A DNA stretch of 64,000 bases. Origin: Dillenia suffruticosa (taxonomy: Eukaryota; Streptophyta; Magnoliopsida; Dilleniales; Dilleniaceae). Of this stretch, positions 24,489-37,633 are shown piece by piece. Positions within the stretch are counted from its first letter, which is position 1. Every line of letters starts with the position of its first letter. A program made the position numbers and the translations under genes. The DNA lies in contig JAVTVX010000001.1 in the NCBI GenBank assembly GCA_033439265.1, positions 17,378,608 through 17,442,607 on the forward strand, in the 5' to 3' direction. Under the pieces are notes generated by a model. The model was not told where the DNA came from. It saw nothing but the letters and a program-made list of their open reading frames with translations, and ran no database searches.

Positions 24489-26116
24489 GAGAGAAAGGAA
24501 ATCTCTTTAACCCTTGAGTAAATTTTGTCAAATTAGGTAATTTTGGTTGGAAAGAAAAATTGAAGATTCATAACTAGGCCCTTATTTGATATCGAACCGT
24601 GGTGATTTGATTAGGTTGGCTATTTTGGTGATTCGATTGAGGGGAGCATTGCTCTACGTATTGTAGTTTTATTGGGGAGTGCGCTATCGTCCCCAAAACG
24701 GTGAGTGCGATTTATTTCAATACTTTTGTTTAATATGTAAACGTTGTTTTAAAATATTTGATAAATGAGTATGATTTGTAGTGTGTTTGAAATGTTTTGA
24801 TTGGTTTTGAAATTGATTTTTGTGAACCGATGGAGTATCCAAAAACAGTGTTGAAATATAGAAATCGTGCATCCACGTGTTGAAATGTATAATGTGTCAT
24901 TTTATGCTATATGTTGCATTGGTTTATGAACCTGATTTCGGCACATTTTGATATGATATTGGTTTTGGCCTTGAGAGCTTTGATATGTATTGTTCCGTAG
25001 CTACGAAGGACACCGTGAGAGACGCTTTGGTGGCGTCCGGATATGCCTAGGCCTGGGGTATCCCACGAGTTGTGATTTGATTATCGACACGGTACTAGCC
25101 AGGTTGAACCGAAAGGGGGAGGATTTGGATTTGGATTGAATATCCTCTCCAAGTCTAGCACCTGGACGAGGTTCGTCGCCAACGCCGGGGTAGAGAGCAC
25201 TTTAAAGAAATTTGCATATAACACCCCCGGTACGCCTGTCATAGGTCGCGGTAGACCTCTGTCAGGACATTTTCGGCTGACAGTTCTGATTTTAAATGAT
25301 GGTACTTTGGATACATATTTGACTTGAAAATGCGTGAAATGATACATTGTTGAAATGAAAAGCATGATGATTTGAAATATGATTATATACTTATGTTTTG
25401 ACACTTCAGTTTCACACTCCATATTTGACGATTGCATTGACCCACTCACTCACTGAGTATTCTTTCCCGAGTACTCACCCCTCATTTCCCTTTTGTTTCA
25501 GAGATAGTATTTGACAAGGAGCATCGCTTTTAGGACGCTCAGTATCTTTGGGAGATCAGGCCTGGACTTGAGAAGTCATTGTGTATTTCCGTTGCAAATT
25601 TGTATTTGTAATGTATATGTATTTTGAGGTTTATAGATGACCATTTTTATAATTCTGGGATGACTGTATAAATATGGACATTTAAATTGTGGAACTCTCA
25701 TGTCACTGCATGACATTGCATTGAGACATTTCTTTTTCGTTGCGTATGTATTTGGGAATGTGTCATATCTTAGAAGTGTCCTCTAGGATCGCTCGGTGCC
25801 TCCTCTAAATCACAGGAGGGGGGACTGGCGGCTGTCCATGCCTTTAACGGGGGCATGGCAGTAGAGGTCTGTGGTTAGGTTATTGAAATTTTTTATAGCC
25901 TTGCGTTATCTGGATGTCGACTGTGAAATTGGTTGATTTTGGAGAGACCGGGATGATCATTTGATTTTAATACAAGATGATTGTGTTTTATACAGGGTAA
26001 ATTGTACTTGGGAAACCTCCGAAATATAGGGAGGTTCTGCCCGATTTTCTGTAAAAAATATAGCCGGCATTCAGGATAACGGGTGGCTGTTCACGATCCC
26101 GGTTCGGGACGTGACA
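24489..26116 (+). mobile_element. Element B 5' LTR, second part
   Basis: It continues from 18765 at the duplicated TAGGT and ends GGGACGTGACA. It contains the CGTAGCTACG motif (about 24994), TATAAATA at 25667-25674, and the conserved 3' end with CCGATTTTCTGTAAA. The sequence directly after it is the primer-binding site. Confidence 0.9.
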
Positions 26117-26123
26117 GTTGGAT

Positions 26124-26136
26124 TGGTATCAGAGCC
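26124..26136 (+). promoter_or_regulatory. Primer-binding site of element B
   Basis: TGGTATCAGAGCC, eight bases after the LTR end, matches the complement of the 3' end of plant initiator methionine tRNA, the usual primer for plant gypsy elements. Confidence 0.9.
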
Positions 26137-26399
26137 ACTTGGTTTAGAGCTATGTAGGAAGAGAGTCTTGGAAACATTCCCGAGTGTGTTGGTCTTTAAA
26201 GTCCTCAATGCATGAGAGTTTCATACAGTCATTTATATCCCTGCATATGGTTTTAGGAATTGAGTTTATCTATTTTAGGGGGTTAGATACTAATTCTTAT
26301 CTAACCTAGCATTTCTTCATTTTCAAAGAAGGAACCAATGGACATAGTTCTTGAATTGATGATTTCATTCATTTTAGGGGGTTATTTGTACTAACCCTA

Positions 26400-27500
26400 A
26401 TCTTGAACAATGCCTAATGAGAATTCTTATATTGCGGAACCATGATGAGTACATGAAGCGCTAGATATGTACTCCCTGATTCACTTAAAGAGAGCGAGGA
26501 TACTTCCTCATTTCTGGCGCCCCTTTCGGTGCCGAAGAATACATCCTCAAGGTGTGTGTTTTCTCTGGCACCTTTTCAGCCGGCTATTATATCAACGTCT
26601 CCACCATTTACTCTTGATATTTTTGGGCAAGTGTACGAGTGGTACACGGCACATGGGGTCCAGATGTCACCCCATCACCTTTGATGGTAATGCCGATATC
26701 TACGGCTGCGCTTATTTCTCCTACAGTAATTCTTACTCAAGCAGCACCAAATCGTCCATCGGTAGTCGTTCTTCTTACAGTTTTGAATCGGAGTTATAAT
26801 AATTGCGCCATACTTAGGTGCATTCCTGAGATGACCCAGCTAGTCACGGTAGCTCGACAGTTGGAATGCACAGATTTTTGGACTTGGTGATGCTACGGTA
26901 GCAAAGCACTGAGTCAACTGAATCCGACGGATCTTGATAGATCTAGGCTTACGCAAGGAGTATAGTCTACGAGTAACTGAGAGACTATTCGATAGGGAAG
27001 CCCTCACTTGATGGGAGGCTATTTGCGATGAGGCTATAAGCCATTGCGGCAAAGCGATTTCCTAATGGAATTCAACCGCAGATATTTCACGGAGTTTTAA
27101 CGGGACCATATCCCCGGTGGTTATATCACCAGTTCTAGTGCCATGAGCTAGGCTACTGCTCAGCGACCTTTTCTTTGTCGCATATGTGGCAAGCACCACG
27201 CTCGAATAAATATGTAGAGCACTTATTACATGCTTCCACTAGGAGAAGCCGGGACATATCAGGAGTTTATGCCCTGATTTGTGACTTGGAGGTTAGTTGG
27301 CTTCGAGTTATCGGAATACACCACATGTAGGATAGTAGGGAACACGTGCGCATTCTAGTAACACTGCTCCACGGACTGCAGCCGGGAGCAATTTAGTATT
27401 TGGTTTTCACGAGAGTAGTTGAGGGTGCAGGCCCTTGTGTATGCGATGACTTTGGATGACGCTCTGGCGAACCCAGATATGATCATGGATAATCCTCCTG
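26400..27500 (+). pseudogene. Element B gag remnant
   Basis: Short broken frames align with the gag of elements A and E: a QVYEWYTAHGVQ-like stretch near 26625, the ELTQLV and LECTDF region near 26830-26880, the NRTRRIL-like helix near 26920, and a zinc-knuckle area near 27170-27280. Many frameshifts and stops make it non-functional. Confidence 0.75.
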
Positions 27501-27593
27501 CGGATCCTTCCGTTTAGAGGTCCTTATGCACTGTTTCTTTTGAAATCGTGTATTTTGTGATGATATGTACGGACATGATTGTCACAGTACTAG

Positions 27594-30222
27594 TATAATA
27601 TCCAAATAAAAAAAAAAGGGAAAAATAAAAAAAAAGGCTTAAAGCCCTAATTTTCTCCCCTCTCTCCCTCTCTCTCTTTCCCCCTCTCTTCTCTCTCTCT
27701 CTCTCTCTCCCTCTCCCTCTCTCTTTTTCTTCTCTCTTTTCCCGATCTCCCCCACCGCCGCGTCTCTCTCTCTCTCGCTGCCATCCTCCACCGTGAAGAT
27801 CTCCGCACGCCACCCACAGCCGTTGTAGCTCCTCCCGCCCGCGAGCGAGCCGCTGCAGCTACTCCTTGCACGAGCGCCATTGCGCTCTTCTTCGCGTGAA
27901 CCAGAGCGAGCCCAGCGCGAGCAGCGCGCGAGCCCAGTGCGAACCAACGCGAGCAGCGCGCGAGCCAACGCGAGCAGCGAGAGACCCCCAGCGCGCCTCT
28001 GCACGCTCCTCCACGAGCGCCAGCGCGCCCTTGCGCGCCTCTGCACGAGCCCCTGCACGGCTCCAGCACGCTCCAGCACGAGCCAGCGCGCACTCCAGCG
28101 TGCGATCCATTGCTCGAGCGCGCCCTAACACGAGCGCGAGCGCTCCAGCGCGCGACCCATTGTGCGAGCGCTCGATTCAGCTCGCGAGCGCAAGCCATAG
28201 CCACTGCGGCCCAGTCCAGCACGCGGCCCTGTCCGGCCCGCGGCCCACCAGACCCGCCAGCCCATCAGCCCGCGACGGCCCGTGACAGTCCGTAAGCCTC
28301 TGTGAAGGTAAATGACTCTAAGTTTCGATTTTCGCACTTGGGTTTCGAAATTCTTTAGTAATTGGACTTAAATTGTTCGCAATTGTTTCAAATTTGGAAA
28401 CATTCAGGTTTTAGACCAAACCAACGGGCGAACGAAAGTTAAATTCGAGATCCGAGAAACCCTAGGTGAGAGAAATGAAATCTCTTCAACCTTTGGATAA
28501 ACTTTTTCAAATTAGGTAGTATTAATTGGTTTTTAAATTCGAATTAAGATTGATTTTGATTTTGTTATTTACTTATAAATAGAATGAAATTGATGACATT
28601 GGAATATGTTTATAAATTAAGAAATTTAGGGTTTGTACGAATTTAAGAAAAATGATAAATCCTGACAATAGTCGAAATCTGATGAAAATCGTGATGATTG
28701 AGTAGGTTGGCTATTTTGGTGATTCGATTGAAGGGAGCATTGCTTTACGTATTGTGGTTTTATTGGGGAGTGCGCTATCCTCTCCAAAATCTGTGAGTGA
28801 GATTTATTTCAATACTTTTGTTTAATATGTAAATCCTGTTTTACAACATTTTGGTAATGAGCATGATTTGTCGTATACTTGAAATGTTTTGACTAGTTTT
28901 AAAATTAATTTTTCTGAACCGATGGAGTGTCCAAAAACTGTGTTGAATTATGAAATTATGTATCCATATGGTTGAAATGTATAATGTGTCATTTTATACT
29001 CTATGTTGCATTGGTTTATGAACCTGACTTTGACACATTTTGATGTGATATTGATTTTGGCCTTAAGGGTTTTGGATTGTATTGTTCCGTAGCTACGAAG
29101 GACACCGTGAGAGACGCTTTGGTGGCGTCTGGATATGCCTAGGTTTGGGGTATCCCACGAGTTGTCGTGATTTGATTATCGACACGGTACTAGCAGGTTG
29201 AACCCGAAAGGCGAAGGATTTGGATTTGAATTGGATATCCTCTCCAAGTCTAGCACCTGAACAAGGTTCGTCGCCAACGCCGGGGTAGAGAGCACTTTAA
29301 AGAAATTTGTATATAACACCCCCGGTGCGCCTGTCATAGGTCGCGGTAGATCTCTGCCAGGATATTTTCGGCTGGCAGCTCTATGATTTTAAATGATGGT
29401 ACTTTGGATGCATATTTGACTTGAAAATGCGTGAAATGATATATTGTTGAAATGAAAAGTATGATGATTTGAAATATGATTTATATACTTATGTTTTGAC
29501 ACTCCAGCTTCACACTTCATATTTGACGATTGCATTGACCCACTCACTCACTGAGTATTCTTTTCTGAGTACTCACCCTTCATGTCCCTTTTGTTTCAGA
29601 GATAGTATTTGACAAGGAGTGTCGCTTTTAGGACGCTCAGTATCTTTGAGAGATCAGGCCTGGACTTGAGGAGCCATTGTGTGTTTCCGCTGCAAAAAAT
29701 TTGTATTGGTGATGTATATGTATTTTGAGGTCTATAGATGACCATTTTTATAATTCTGGGATGACTGTATAAATATGGACATTTAAATTGTGGAACTCTC
29801 ATTTCACTGCATGACATTGCATTGAGGCATTTTTTTCGTTGCGTCTGTATTTGGGAATGTGTCATGTCTTAGAAATGTCCTCTAGGATCGCTCGGTGCCT
29901 CCTCTAAATCACAGGAGGGGTGACTGGCGGCTGTCCATGCCTTTGATGGGGGTATGGCAGTAGAGGTCTGTGGTTAGAAATATGGAGAATTGTTTGTTAG
30001 CCTTGCGTTGCCCTGGATTGTGCAGTATGGATGATCTGGTTTGTTGTTGAGGATAATTTATGCATTTTGAGGCCGAGATGGCCCCTTTTGGACAGGTAAC
30101 AGGTTTATTTTAATATGGGAGATCTCCGATATATGGGGAGATTCTGCCCGATTTTCTGTAAATATACAGCCGGCATCCAGGGTAACGGGCGGCTGCTCAC
30201 GCTCCAGGTTTGGGGCGTGACA
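27594..30222 (+). mobile_element. Element A 5' LTR
   Basis: It begins TATAATATCC (a mutated TGTAATACCC) and ends GGGGCGTGACA. Hairpin-like TTAAAGCCCTAA lies near 27640, followed by a CT tract, GC block to about 28300, AAGGTAAATGACTC at about 28306, the CGTAGCTACG motif (about 29088) and TATAAATA (29768-29775). Confidence 0.92.
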
Positions 30223-30229
30223 GTTGAAT

Positions 30230-30242
30230 TGGTATGAGAGCG
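30230..30242 (+). promoter_or_regulatory. Mutated primer-binding site of element A
   Basis: TGGTATGAGAGCG lies at the same offset from the LTR end as in element B but differs from the initiator-Met tRNA complement at two positions, consistent with decay after insertion. Confidence 0.8.
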
Positions 30243-30545
30243 ACTTGGTAAAGAGCTATGTAGGAAGAGAGTCTTGGAAACATTCCCGAATATGTTAGTT
30301 TTTAAAGTCCTCAATGCATGAGAGTTTCATACAGTCATGAAGTTCCAGTGCATGGTTATAGGCATATGAGTTCATTTATTTTAGGGGGTTAGATACGGTT
30401 ATATCTAACCTAACATGCTATATTCTTCTCCTATTGAACTAAAAATTTCATTTTTTTGTAAGGGTAGCCATGCTATGATTAGTCCAAAATTCTTGAACCA
30501 TGCCTATTCTTTTTATGATAATAAGCATCTTTCTCTTGCAGAATT

Positions 30546-31990
30546 ATGCCACCTAGACGTGGAAGGAGAGGTGCTACATTCTCATCGCTTGAGGGTCTGT
30601 TAGTGCCAGATGCACCTCGGGCACCCAAGACCCCACGAGTACCAGCCGGAGGATCGTACCTCGACTTGCGTGCCACCACCGGCACCTACTCAGCCAGCTG
30701 CTGAGGCTGAGACTTTCGTACCCACACTCGACGCCTTTCGGCAGGTGTACGAGTGGTACGCTTCGCATGGGGTCCAAATTCCGCCCCCACCACCTCCTAC
30801 AGCGGCGCCTGCACCTGCAGCAGCGCCAGTTCCTACGGCACCGGTTCCACTGCCGATGGTCGGTCCTTCTACTCTGTCCGAGCCGAGTGAGACTACATCG
30901 GCTATTCTTAGACGGGTACATGAGTTGACTCAGTTGGTTAAGGAGGCCCGTCAGCTGGGGTGCACAGATTTTGCAGGGCTTGGTGATGCTGGGGCAGCCA
31001 AGCATTGGATCAACCGCACCCGCAGGATTCTGACTGATCTCGGGATTAGAGAGGAGCTCTGCCTGAAAGTGGCAGAGCGATTATTAGAGGGAGAGGCCCT
31101 CTCATGGTGGGAGGCCCTCACTGATGAGGCGATAGAGTCACTGCGGTGGGACGACTTCCTTCGGGAGTTTGACCGCAGATTTTTCCCACTGTACTAGTAG
31201 GACCGGATGAGGTCAGAGTTGGGACGGCTTACACAGGGGTCCAGATCTGTCTCGGAGTATGAGGCAGACATGCGGAGACTTGCCGCATTTGTACCAGATT
31301 TGACCACACCTCAGTATTTGCGCTTCAAATTTGAGGACGGTCTTAGTCTCAGCATAAAGAGGTATATGACTGTTACTCCACAGTTTACACTGGCTGAGGT
31401 GATAGACTCTGCTCACCGCGCGGAGGCTTTGGTCCTCGCTGAGACTAGGCAGAAAGAGAGCAGAGAGCAGAAGAGAAAGAAGGAAAAGTCTCATTTTGCA
31501 GAGAATTCCAAGAGGGGCAAGGGATCCAGTTCGTACAGAGGCGGATTTGGATCTGGATTTCCTGAGTTGGGACGGGGATAGTACTCCCAGGGGTTTAGAC
31601 AGCCCGCACCGACTCACCCTGCACAGTTTACTACTCAGCGGCACCCTTATTGCCGCAGGTGCAGTCAGTCCCATCCGAGCGGAGCTTGTTCAGTGACGGT
31701 CACTTGCTTCCACTGTGGGAAGCCGGGGCATATTAAGAGTTCTTACCCTGAGCTAGGACTCGGAGCACAGAGTTCACTGAGCTGCACTAGTACTCTTCGT
31801 ATGGGACAACAGGGGCAGCCTGCTCAGCCAGCAGCTTCTACTCCCAGGGTGACCACTGGGAGTAATACAGTGCAGACTCAGGCACGACAGCAGCCTAGGA
31901 CTCAGACCCGGGTTTATGCCATGACGCATGAGGACGCCTAGGCGAACCCCGACATCATCATGGGTACTCCTCCTTCTGATCCCATAGAAT
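30546..31990 (+). pseudogene. Element A gag, broken
   Basis: It starts MPPRRGRRG like the intact gag of element E. A frameshift follows near 30650; the frame then continues through a Pro-rich segment, the capsid-like region (ELTQLVKEARQLGCTDF, NRTRRILTDLG) and a zinc knuckle near 31700. Stops occur at 31195-31200 (two in a row), 31579-31581 and 31939-31941, all TAG. The last Cys of the CCHC knuckle is Tyr. In a working element gag would form the virus-like particle. Confidence 0.9.
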
Positions 31991-32202
31991 AGGATCTCTA
32001 GTCGTATTCCCACTTCTTTTGAGGATGTCAGCATTGTATCAGTCGTATAGGTATTTTATGTTGTGTTCCCTTTTGTAGACATGATACCTCTCTGACATCT
32101 TTGTATACCGAGGTTGTAGAAGCCCTAGAGGCTCAACTATTTTGACATATATATATACATATCAGGTTTGAAATTATTCTAAGTTTATTTGTATTTGTTC
32201 AA

Positions 32203-34850
32203 ATGATAGGTACTCTACCTATTTTCGGAATAGATGCTCGTATCTTTATTGACACGGGGTCTAATTATTCGTATGTGAGCGATAAATTCTCCCGACACTC
32301 TGACAGACCGCTCTCACCTTTGGACGAGGAGATATCGGTTATTACTCCTCTGGGTGAGTATATTGTGCGCGGCACAGTGTATAGAGAATGTGAGATCAAA
32401 GTTGGGGATACAGTGCTGAAGGCAGATCTAATCCCTCTCGCCATGACTGATTTTGATGCCATCTTGGGGATGGACTGGCTACATATACATTGGGCTTCAG
32501 TTGACTGCTTTAAGAAGCAGGTGGAATTTCGAAGACCCGATCGGCTAGTGTTGATTTTTGAGGGCGAGAGGCGGGTTTTACCCCGCTGTGTCATTTCAGT
32601 TTTGGAGGCCAGACGCATGATTCGCCGCGGATGTGCGACTTACCTGGCTCATATCATTGACATCACTGCTCAGGGACCGAGACTGGAGGATGTCCCAGTA
32701 GTACAGGACTTTCCTAATGTTTTCCCCGAGGAGCTGCCTGGACTACCACCTGTTTGGGAGTTTGACTTTGAGATCGATTTAGTTCCGGGGACTACCCCTA
32801 TCTCTATGCCGCTATACAAGATGGCGTCGGCTGAGCTGAGAGAGCTCAAGGTCCAGCTGCAGGAGTTGCTGGATAAGGGGTTTATCCGTCGTAACACGTC
32901 TTTGTGGGGTGCATCGGTGTTGTTTGTGAAAAAGAAGGACGGCACATTTCGGCTATGTGTAGATTATAGACAGCTGAACAAAGTTACCGTTAAAAATCGA
33001 TACCCACTACCACGTATTGATGATCTCTTTGATCAATTACAGGGTGTCAGAGTATTTTCGAAGATAGATCTCCGGTCGGGTTACCATCAATTGCGGATTA
33101 GGGCCGAGGATGTGCCTAAGACGGCTTTCCGCACCCGATGCGGACATTATGAGTTTTTGGTCATGCCGTTTGGGCTGACTAATGCCCCTGCCGCATTTAT
33201 GGACCTAATGAACCGAATTTTTCACGATTATTTGGATCGGTTCGTCATTGTTTTTATTGATTATATCTTAATCTACTCGCGGAATGATGATGAGCATGCT
33301 CAGCATCTTAGGGTGATTCTGCAAACTCTTCGTGAGAGACAACTTTATGCCAAGTTCACCAAGTGTGAATTTTGGCTGCGACAGATTGGTTTTCTTGGCC
33401 ACATAGTTTCTGCGGAGGGTATTTTTGTCAATCCGCAGAAAGTCGATGCCATTACGAGATGGGAGCAGCCACAGACAGTGATTGAGATCAAGAGTTTTCT
33501 TGGTCTAGCCGGGTATTACCGCAGATTTGTATAGGGCTTTTCTCGAATTGCTGCTCCGTTATCTAGATTGACGCGAAAATGTGTCAAATTTGTATGGGAT
33601 GATCGTTGTGAGGTAAGCTTTCAGGAGCTCAAACAGTGATTGACGTCCGCTCCGATTCTAGCCCTTCCTACGAGTAGTCGAGAGTATGTGGTGTACAGCG
33701 ACGCCAGCAGGCAGGAATTGGGCTGTGTATTAATGCAAGATGGTAGAGTTATCGCCTATGCTTCGCGACAGCTAAAGAAGCATGAGGTGAATTATCCTAC
33801 GCACGATTTGGAGTTGGCGGCTATAGTCTTTGCGCTAAAGATATGGAACCACTATTTATATGGGGTCACATGCAGAGTATTTACAGATCATAAAAGTCTG
33901 AAGTATTTATTCACCCAGCGAGAACTTAACCTGAGACAGCGGAGATGGTTAGAGCTGCTAAAGGATTATGACCTCATCATTGATTATCATCCGGGCAAGG
34001 CTAATGTGGTGACTGATGCCTTGAGTCGGAAGTCATCTTCCTCTTCTCAGACTACCGAGAGTACTTATCTCTCGTGTTTATTGAGACTCCGAGCTTTGGG
34101 AGTCAGGCTGGCTAGTGATGATCAGGGAGCTATACTAGCCAGATTTGAGGTTCGACCGAGTTTGTTCGATCGTATCAGGGAGCTTTAGCAGAGTGACGAA
34201 AAGTTCCGAGATATTTATGAGAAAGCCAGCAGAGGTGATATTGACGACTTTAGAGTTCGCAAGGATAGACTGTTGGTTTTTCGAGATCGAGTATGTGTAC
34301 CGGCAGATAGTGATCTCCGCAGGGCTATTCTTGAGGAGGCCCATTCATCTACCTATGCTTTACATCCCGGCAGTACTAAAATATACCGCACCATCAAAGA
34401 CAGTTATTAGTGGAATTTGTCTATAATAATAGTTATCAGGCGAGCATTGACATGCCACCTTACGAGACATTGTATGGGAGGAAGTGTCGTACCCCGTTGT
34501 GCTGGGATGAGGTTGGTGAGCGACGACTCACCAATGTTGAGCTGGTAGAGAAGACGAAGGAGAAAGTGAGAATTATCCGTACGCGGATGAAAGCCACCCG
34601 GGATAGACAGAAATCTTATGCAGATCGTAGGCGGCGACCTCTAGAGTTTACTGTGGGAGACATGGTATTCTTAAAGATATCTCCCTTGAAGGGAGTCATT
34701 CGATTTGGGCAGCAAGGGAAGTTGAATCCCAGGTATATTGGGCCCTTCCGTATCCTTGAGAGGGTCGGAAGTGTAGCATATAAATTGGAGCTGCCAGCAG
34801 ACCTATCGCATGTTCTCCGCCAGTTAAGCTTCGAGAGGACTTGAGATTAC
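32203..34850 (+). pseudogene. Element A pol (protease-RT-RNase H-integrase), broken
   Basis: Protease with [11 protein letters not shown] (DTG at 32251-32259) leads into RT. The RT keeps [28 protein letters not shown] and [12 protein letters not shown], but its catalytic FIDD box reads FIDY (Tyr codon 33262-33264). Stops follow at 33532-33534, 33637-33639 and 34186-34188. RNase H is clear ([21 protein letters not shown]). The integrase zinc finger (about 34333-34405) runs straight into the C-terminal part (YNNSYQASI, from about 34414), so the catalytic core is deleted. A further deletion near 34805 removes the link to the chromodomain-like tail. Confidence 0.93.
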
Positions 34851-35038
34851 GTGTTCAACCCGTGACTATTCTGGATCTACAGGTTAGAAAGCTACGGAGC
34901 AAAGAGGTTCCTCTTGTCAAAGTTTTGTGGAGGAGCGACCAGGTCGAGGAACAAACCTGGGAGCCTGAGGAAACCATGAGCAAACAGTACTCCCATCTAT
35001 TTTCTGTATAGTTTTCTTTTAGTCTCGAGAACGAGACT

Positions 35039-35059
35039 TGTTTTTAGGGGGTTAGAAAA
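35039..35059 (+). promoter_or_regulatory. Polypurine tract region of element A
   Basis: A TTTTTAGGGGGTTAGAAAA tract directly precedes the 3' LTR. The same tract precedes the 3' LTRs of element B (about 40300-40316) and element E (55314-55332, reverse), marking where plus-strand DNA synthesis would be primed. Confidence 0.75.
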
Positions 35060-37628
35060 TGTAATACCCAAATAAAAAAAAAAAATAAATAAAAATTAGG
35101 GCTTAAAGCCCTAATTTTCTCCCCTCTCTCCCTCTCTCTCTTTCCCCCTCTCTTCTCTCTCTCTCTCCCTCTCCCTCTCTCTTTTTCTTCTCTCTTTTCC
35201 CGATCTCCCCCGCCACCGCGTCTCTCTCTCTCCCGCTACCATACTCCACCGTGAAGATCTCCGCGCGCCACCCACAGCCGCTGTAGCTCCTCCCGCCCTC
35301 GAGCTAGCCGCTGCAGCTACTCCCTGCACGAGCGCCACTGCGCTCTTCTTCGCGCGAACCAGCGCGAGCCCAGCGCGAGCAGCGAGCGACCCCCAGCGCG
35401 CCTTTGCACGCTCCTGTACGAGCGCCATCGCGCCCTTGCACGCCTCTGCACGAGCCCCTGCGCGCCTCCAGCACGCCCCAACACGAGCCAGCGCGCACTC
35501 CAGCGTGCGATCCATTGCTCGAGCGCGCCCTAGCATGAGCGTGAGCGCTCCAGCGCGCGACCCATTGCGCGAGCGCTCGATTCAGCTCGCGAGCGCAAGC
35601 CGTAGCCACTGCGGCCCAGTCCAGCACGCAGCCCAGTCCGGCCCGCGGCCCACCAAACCCGCCAGCCCATCAGCCCGTGACGGCCCGTGACAGTCCGTGA
35701 GCCTCTGCGAAGGTAAATGACTCTAAGTTTTGATTTTCGCACTTGGGTTTCGAAATTTTTTAGTAATTAGACTTAAATTGTTCGCAATTGTTTCAAATTT
35801 GGAAACATTCAAGTTTTAGACCAAACCAACGGGCGAACGAAAGCTAAATTCAAGATCCGAGAAACCCTAGATGAGAGAAATGAAATCACTTCAACCTTTG
35901 GATAAATTTTGTCAAATTAGGTAGTATTAGTTGGTTTTTAAATTCGAATTAAGATTGATTTTGATTTTGTTATTTACTTATAAATAGAATGAAATTGATG
36001 ACATTGGAATATGTTTATAAATTGAGAAATTTAGGGTTTGTACGAATTTAAGGAAAATGATAAATCCTGACAATAGTCGAAATCTAATGAAAATCGTGAT
36101 GATTGAGTAGGTTGGCTATTTTGGTGATTCGATTGAAGGGAGCACTGCTTTACGTATTGTGGTTTTATTGGGGAGTGCACTATCCTCTCCAAAATCTGTG
36201 AGTGAGATTTATTTCAATATTTTTGTTTAATATGTAAATCCTGTTTTACAACATTTTGGTAATGAGCATGATTTGTCGTATACTTGAAATGTTTTGACTG
36301 GTTTGAAAATTAATTTTTGTGAACCGATGGATTGTCCAAAAACTGTGTTGAATTATGAAATTATGCATCCATGTGGTTGAAATGTATAATGTGTCATTTT
36401 ATACTCTATGTTGCATTGGTTTATGAACCTGACTTTGGCACATTTTGATATGATATTGATTTTGGCTTTAAGTGCTTTGGATTGTATTGTTCCGTAGTTA
36501 CGAAGGACACCGTGAGAGACGCTTTGGTGGCGTCCGGATATGCCTAGGCCTGGGGTATCCCACGAGTTGTCGTGATTTGATTATCGACACGGTACTAGCC
36601 AGGTTGAACCCGAAAGGGGGAGGATTTGGATTTGGATTGGATATCCTCTCCAAGTCTAGCACCTGGACGAGGTTCATCGCCAACGTCGGGGTAGAGAGCA
36701 CTTTAAAGAAATTTGCATATAACACCCCCGGTGCCTGTCATAGGTCACGGTAGACCTCTGCAAGGATATTTTCGACTGGCAACTCTATGATTTTAAATGA
36801 TGGTATTTTGGATACATATTTGACTTGAAAATGCGTGAAATGATATATTATTGAAATGAAAAGTATGATGATTTGAAATATGATTTATATACTTATGTTT
36901 TGACACTATAGCTTCACACTTCATATTTGACGATTGTATTGACCCACTCACTCACTGAGTATTTTTTCCCGAGTACTCACCCCTCATTTCCCTTTTGTTT
37001 CAGAGATAGTATTTGACAAGGAGTGTCGCTTTTAGGACGCTCAGTATCTTTGGGAGATCAGGCCTGGACTTGAGGAATCATTGTGTGTTTCCGCTGTAAA
37101 AAATTTGTATTGGTGATGTATATGTATTTTGAGGTGTATAGATGACTATTTTTATAATTCTGGGATAACTATATAAATATGGACATTTAAATTGTTGAAC
37201 TCTCATGTCACTGCATGACATTGCATTGAGGCATTTCTTTTTCGTTGCGTCTGTATTTGGGAATGTGTCATGTCTTAGAAATATCCTTTAGGATCGCTCG
37301 GTACCTCCTCTAAATCACAGGAGGGGTGACTGGCGGCTGTCCATACCTTTGATGGGGGCATGGCAGTAGAGGTCTGTGATTAGGACTGTGGAGAATTGTT
37401 TGTTAGCCTTGCGTTGCCCTGGATTGTGCAGTATGAATGATCTGGTTTGTTGTTGAGGATAATTTATGCATTTTGAGGCCGGGATGGCCCCTTTTGGACG
37501 GGTAACAGGTTTATTTTAATATGAGAGACCTTCGATATATGGGGAGGTTCTGTCCGATTTTCTGTAAAAATACAGCCGGCATCCATGGTAACGGGCGGCT
37601 GCTCACGCTCTAGGTTTGGGGCATGACA
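35060..37628 (+). mobile_element. Element A 3' LTR
   Basis: It begins TGTAATACCC and ends GGGGCATGACA; hairpin at 35095-35115, CT tract, GC block (35210-35710), TATAAATA at 37172-37179. It differs from the 5' LTR by scattered substitutions and by shorter CT and GC tracts, so the insertion is not very recent. Confidence 0.92.
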
Positions 37629-37633
37629 ACTAG

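Larger units (their letters stand above)
27594..37628 (+). mobile_element. Element A: full-length Ty3/gypsy retrotransposon, TSD ACTAG
   Basis: Structure: 5' LTR 27594-30222, PBS 30230-30242, gag, pol (protease, RT, RNase H, partial integrase), PPT 35039-35059, 3' LTR 35060-37628. ACTAG at 27589-27593 and 37629-37633 are exact duplicates, and joining the flanks restores element B sequence between gag and pol. Both coding regions are broken. Family order (PR-RT-RH-INT) and the related chromodomain-like end in element B point to a chromovirus-type gypsy. Confidence 0.95.
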
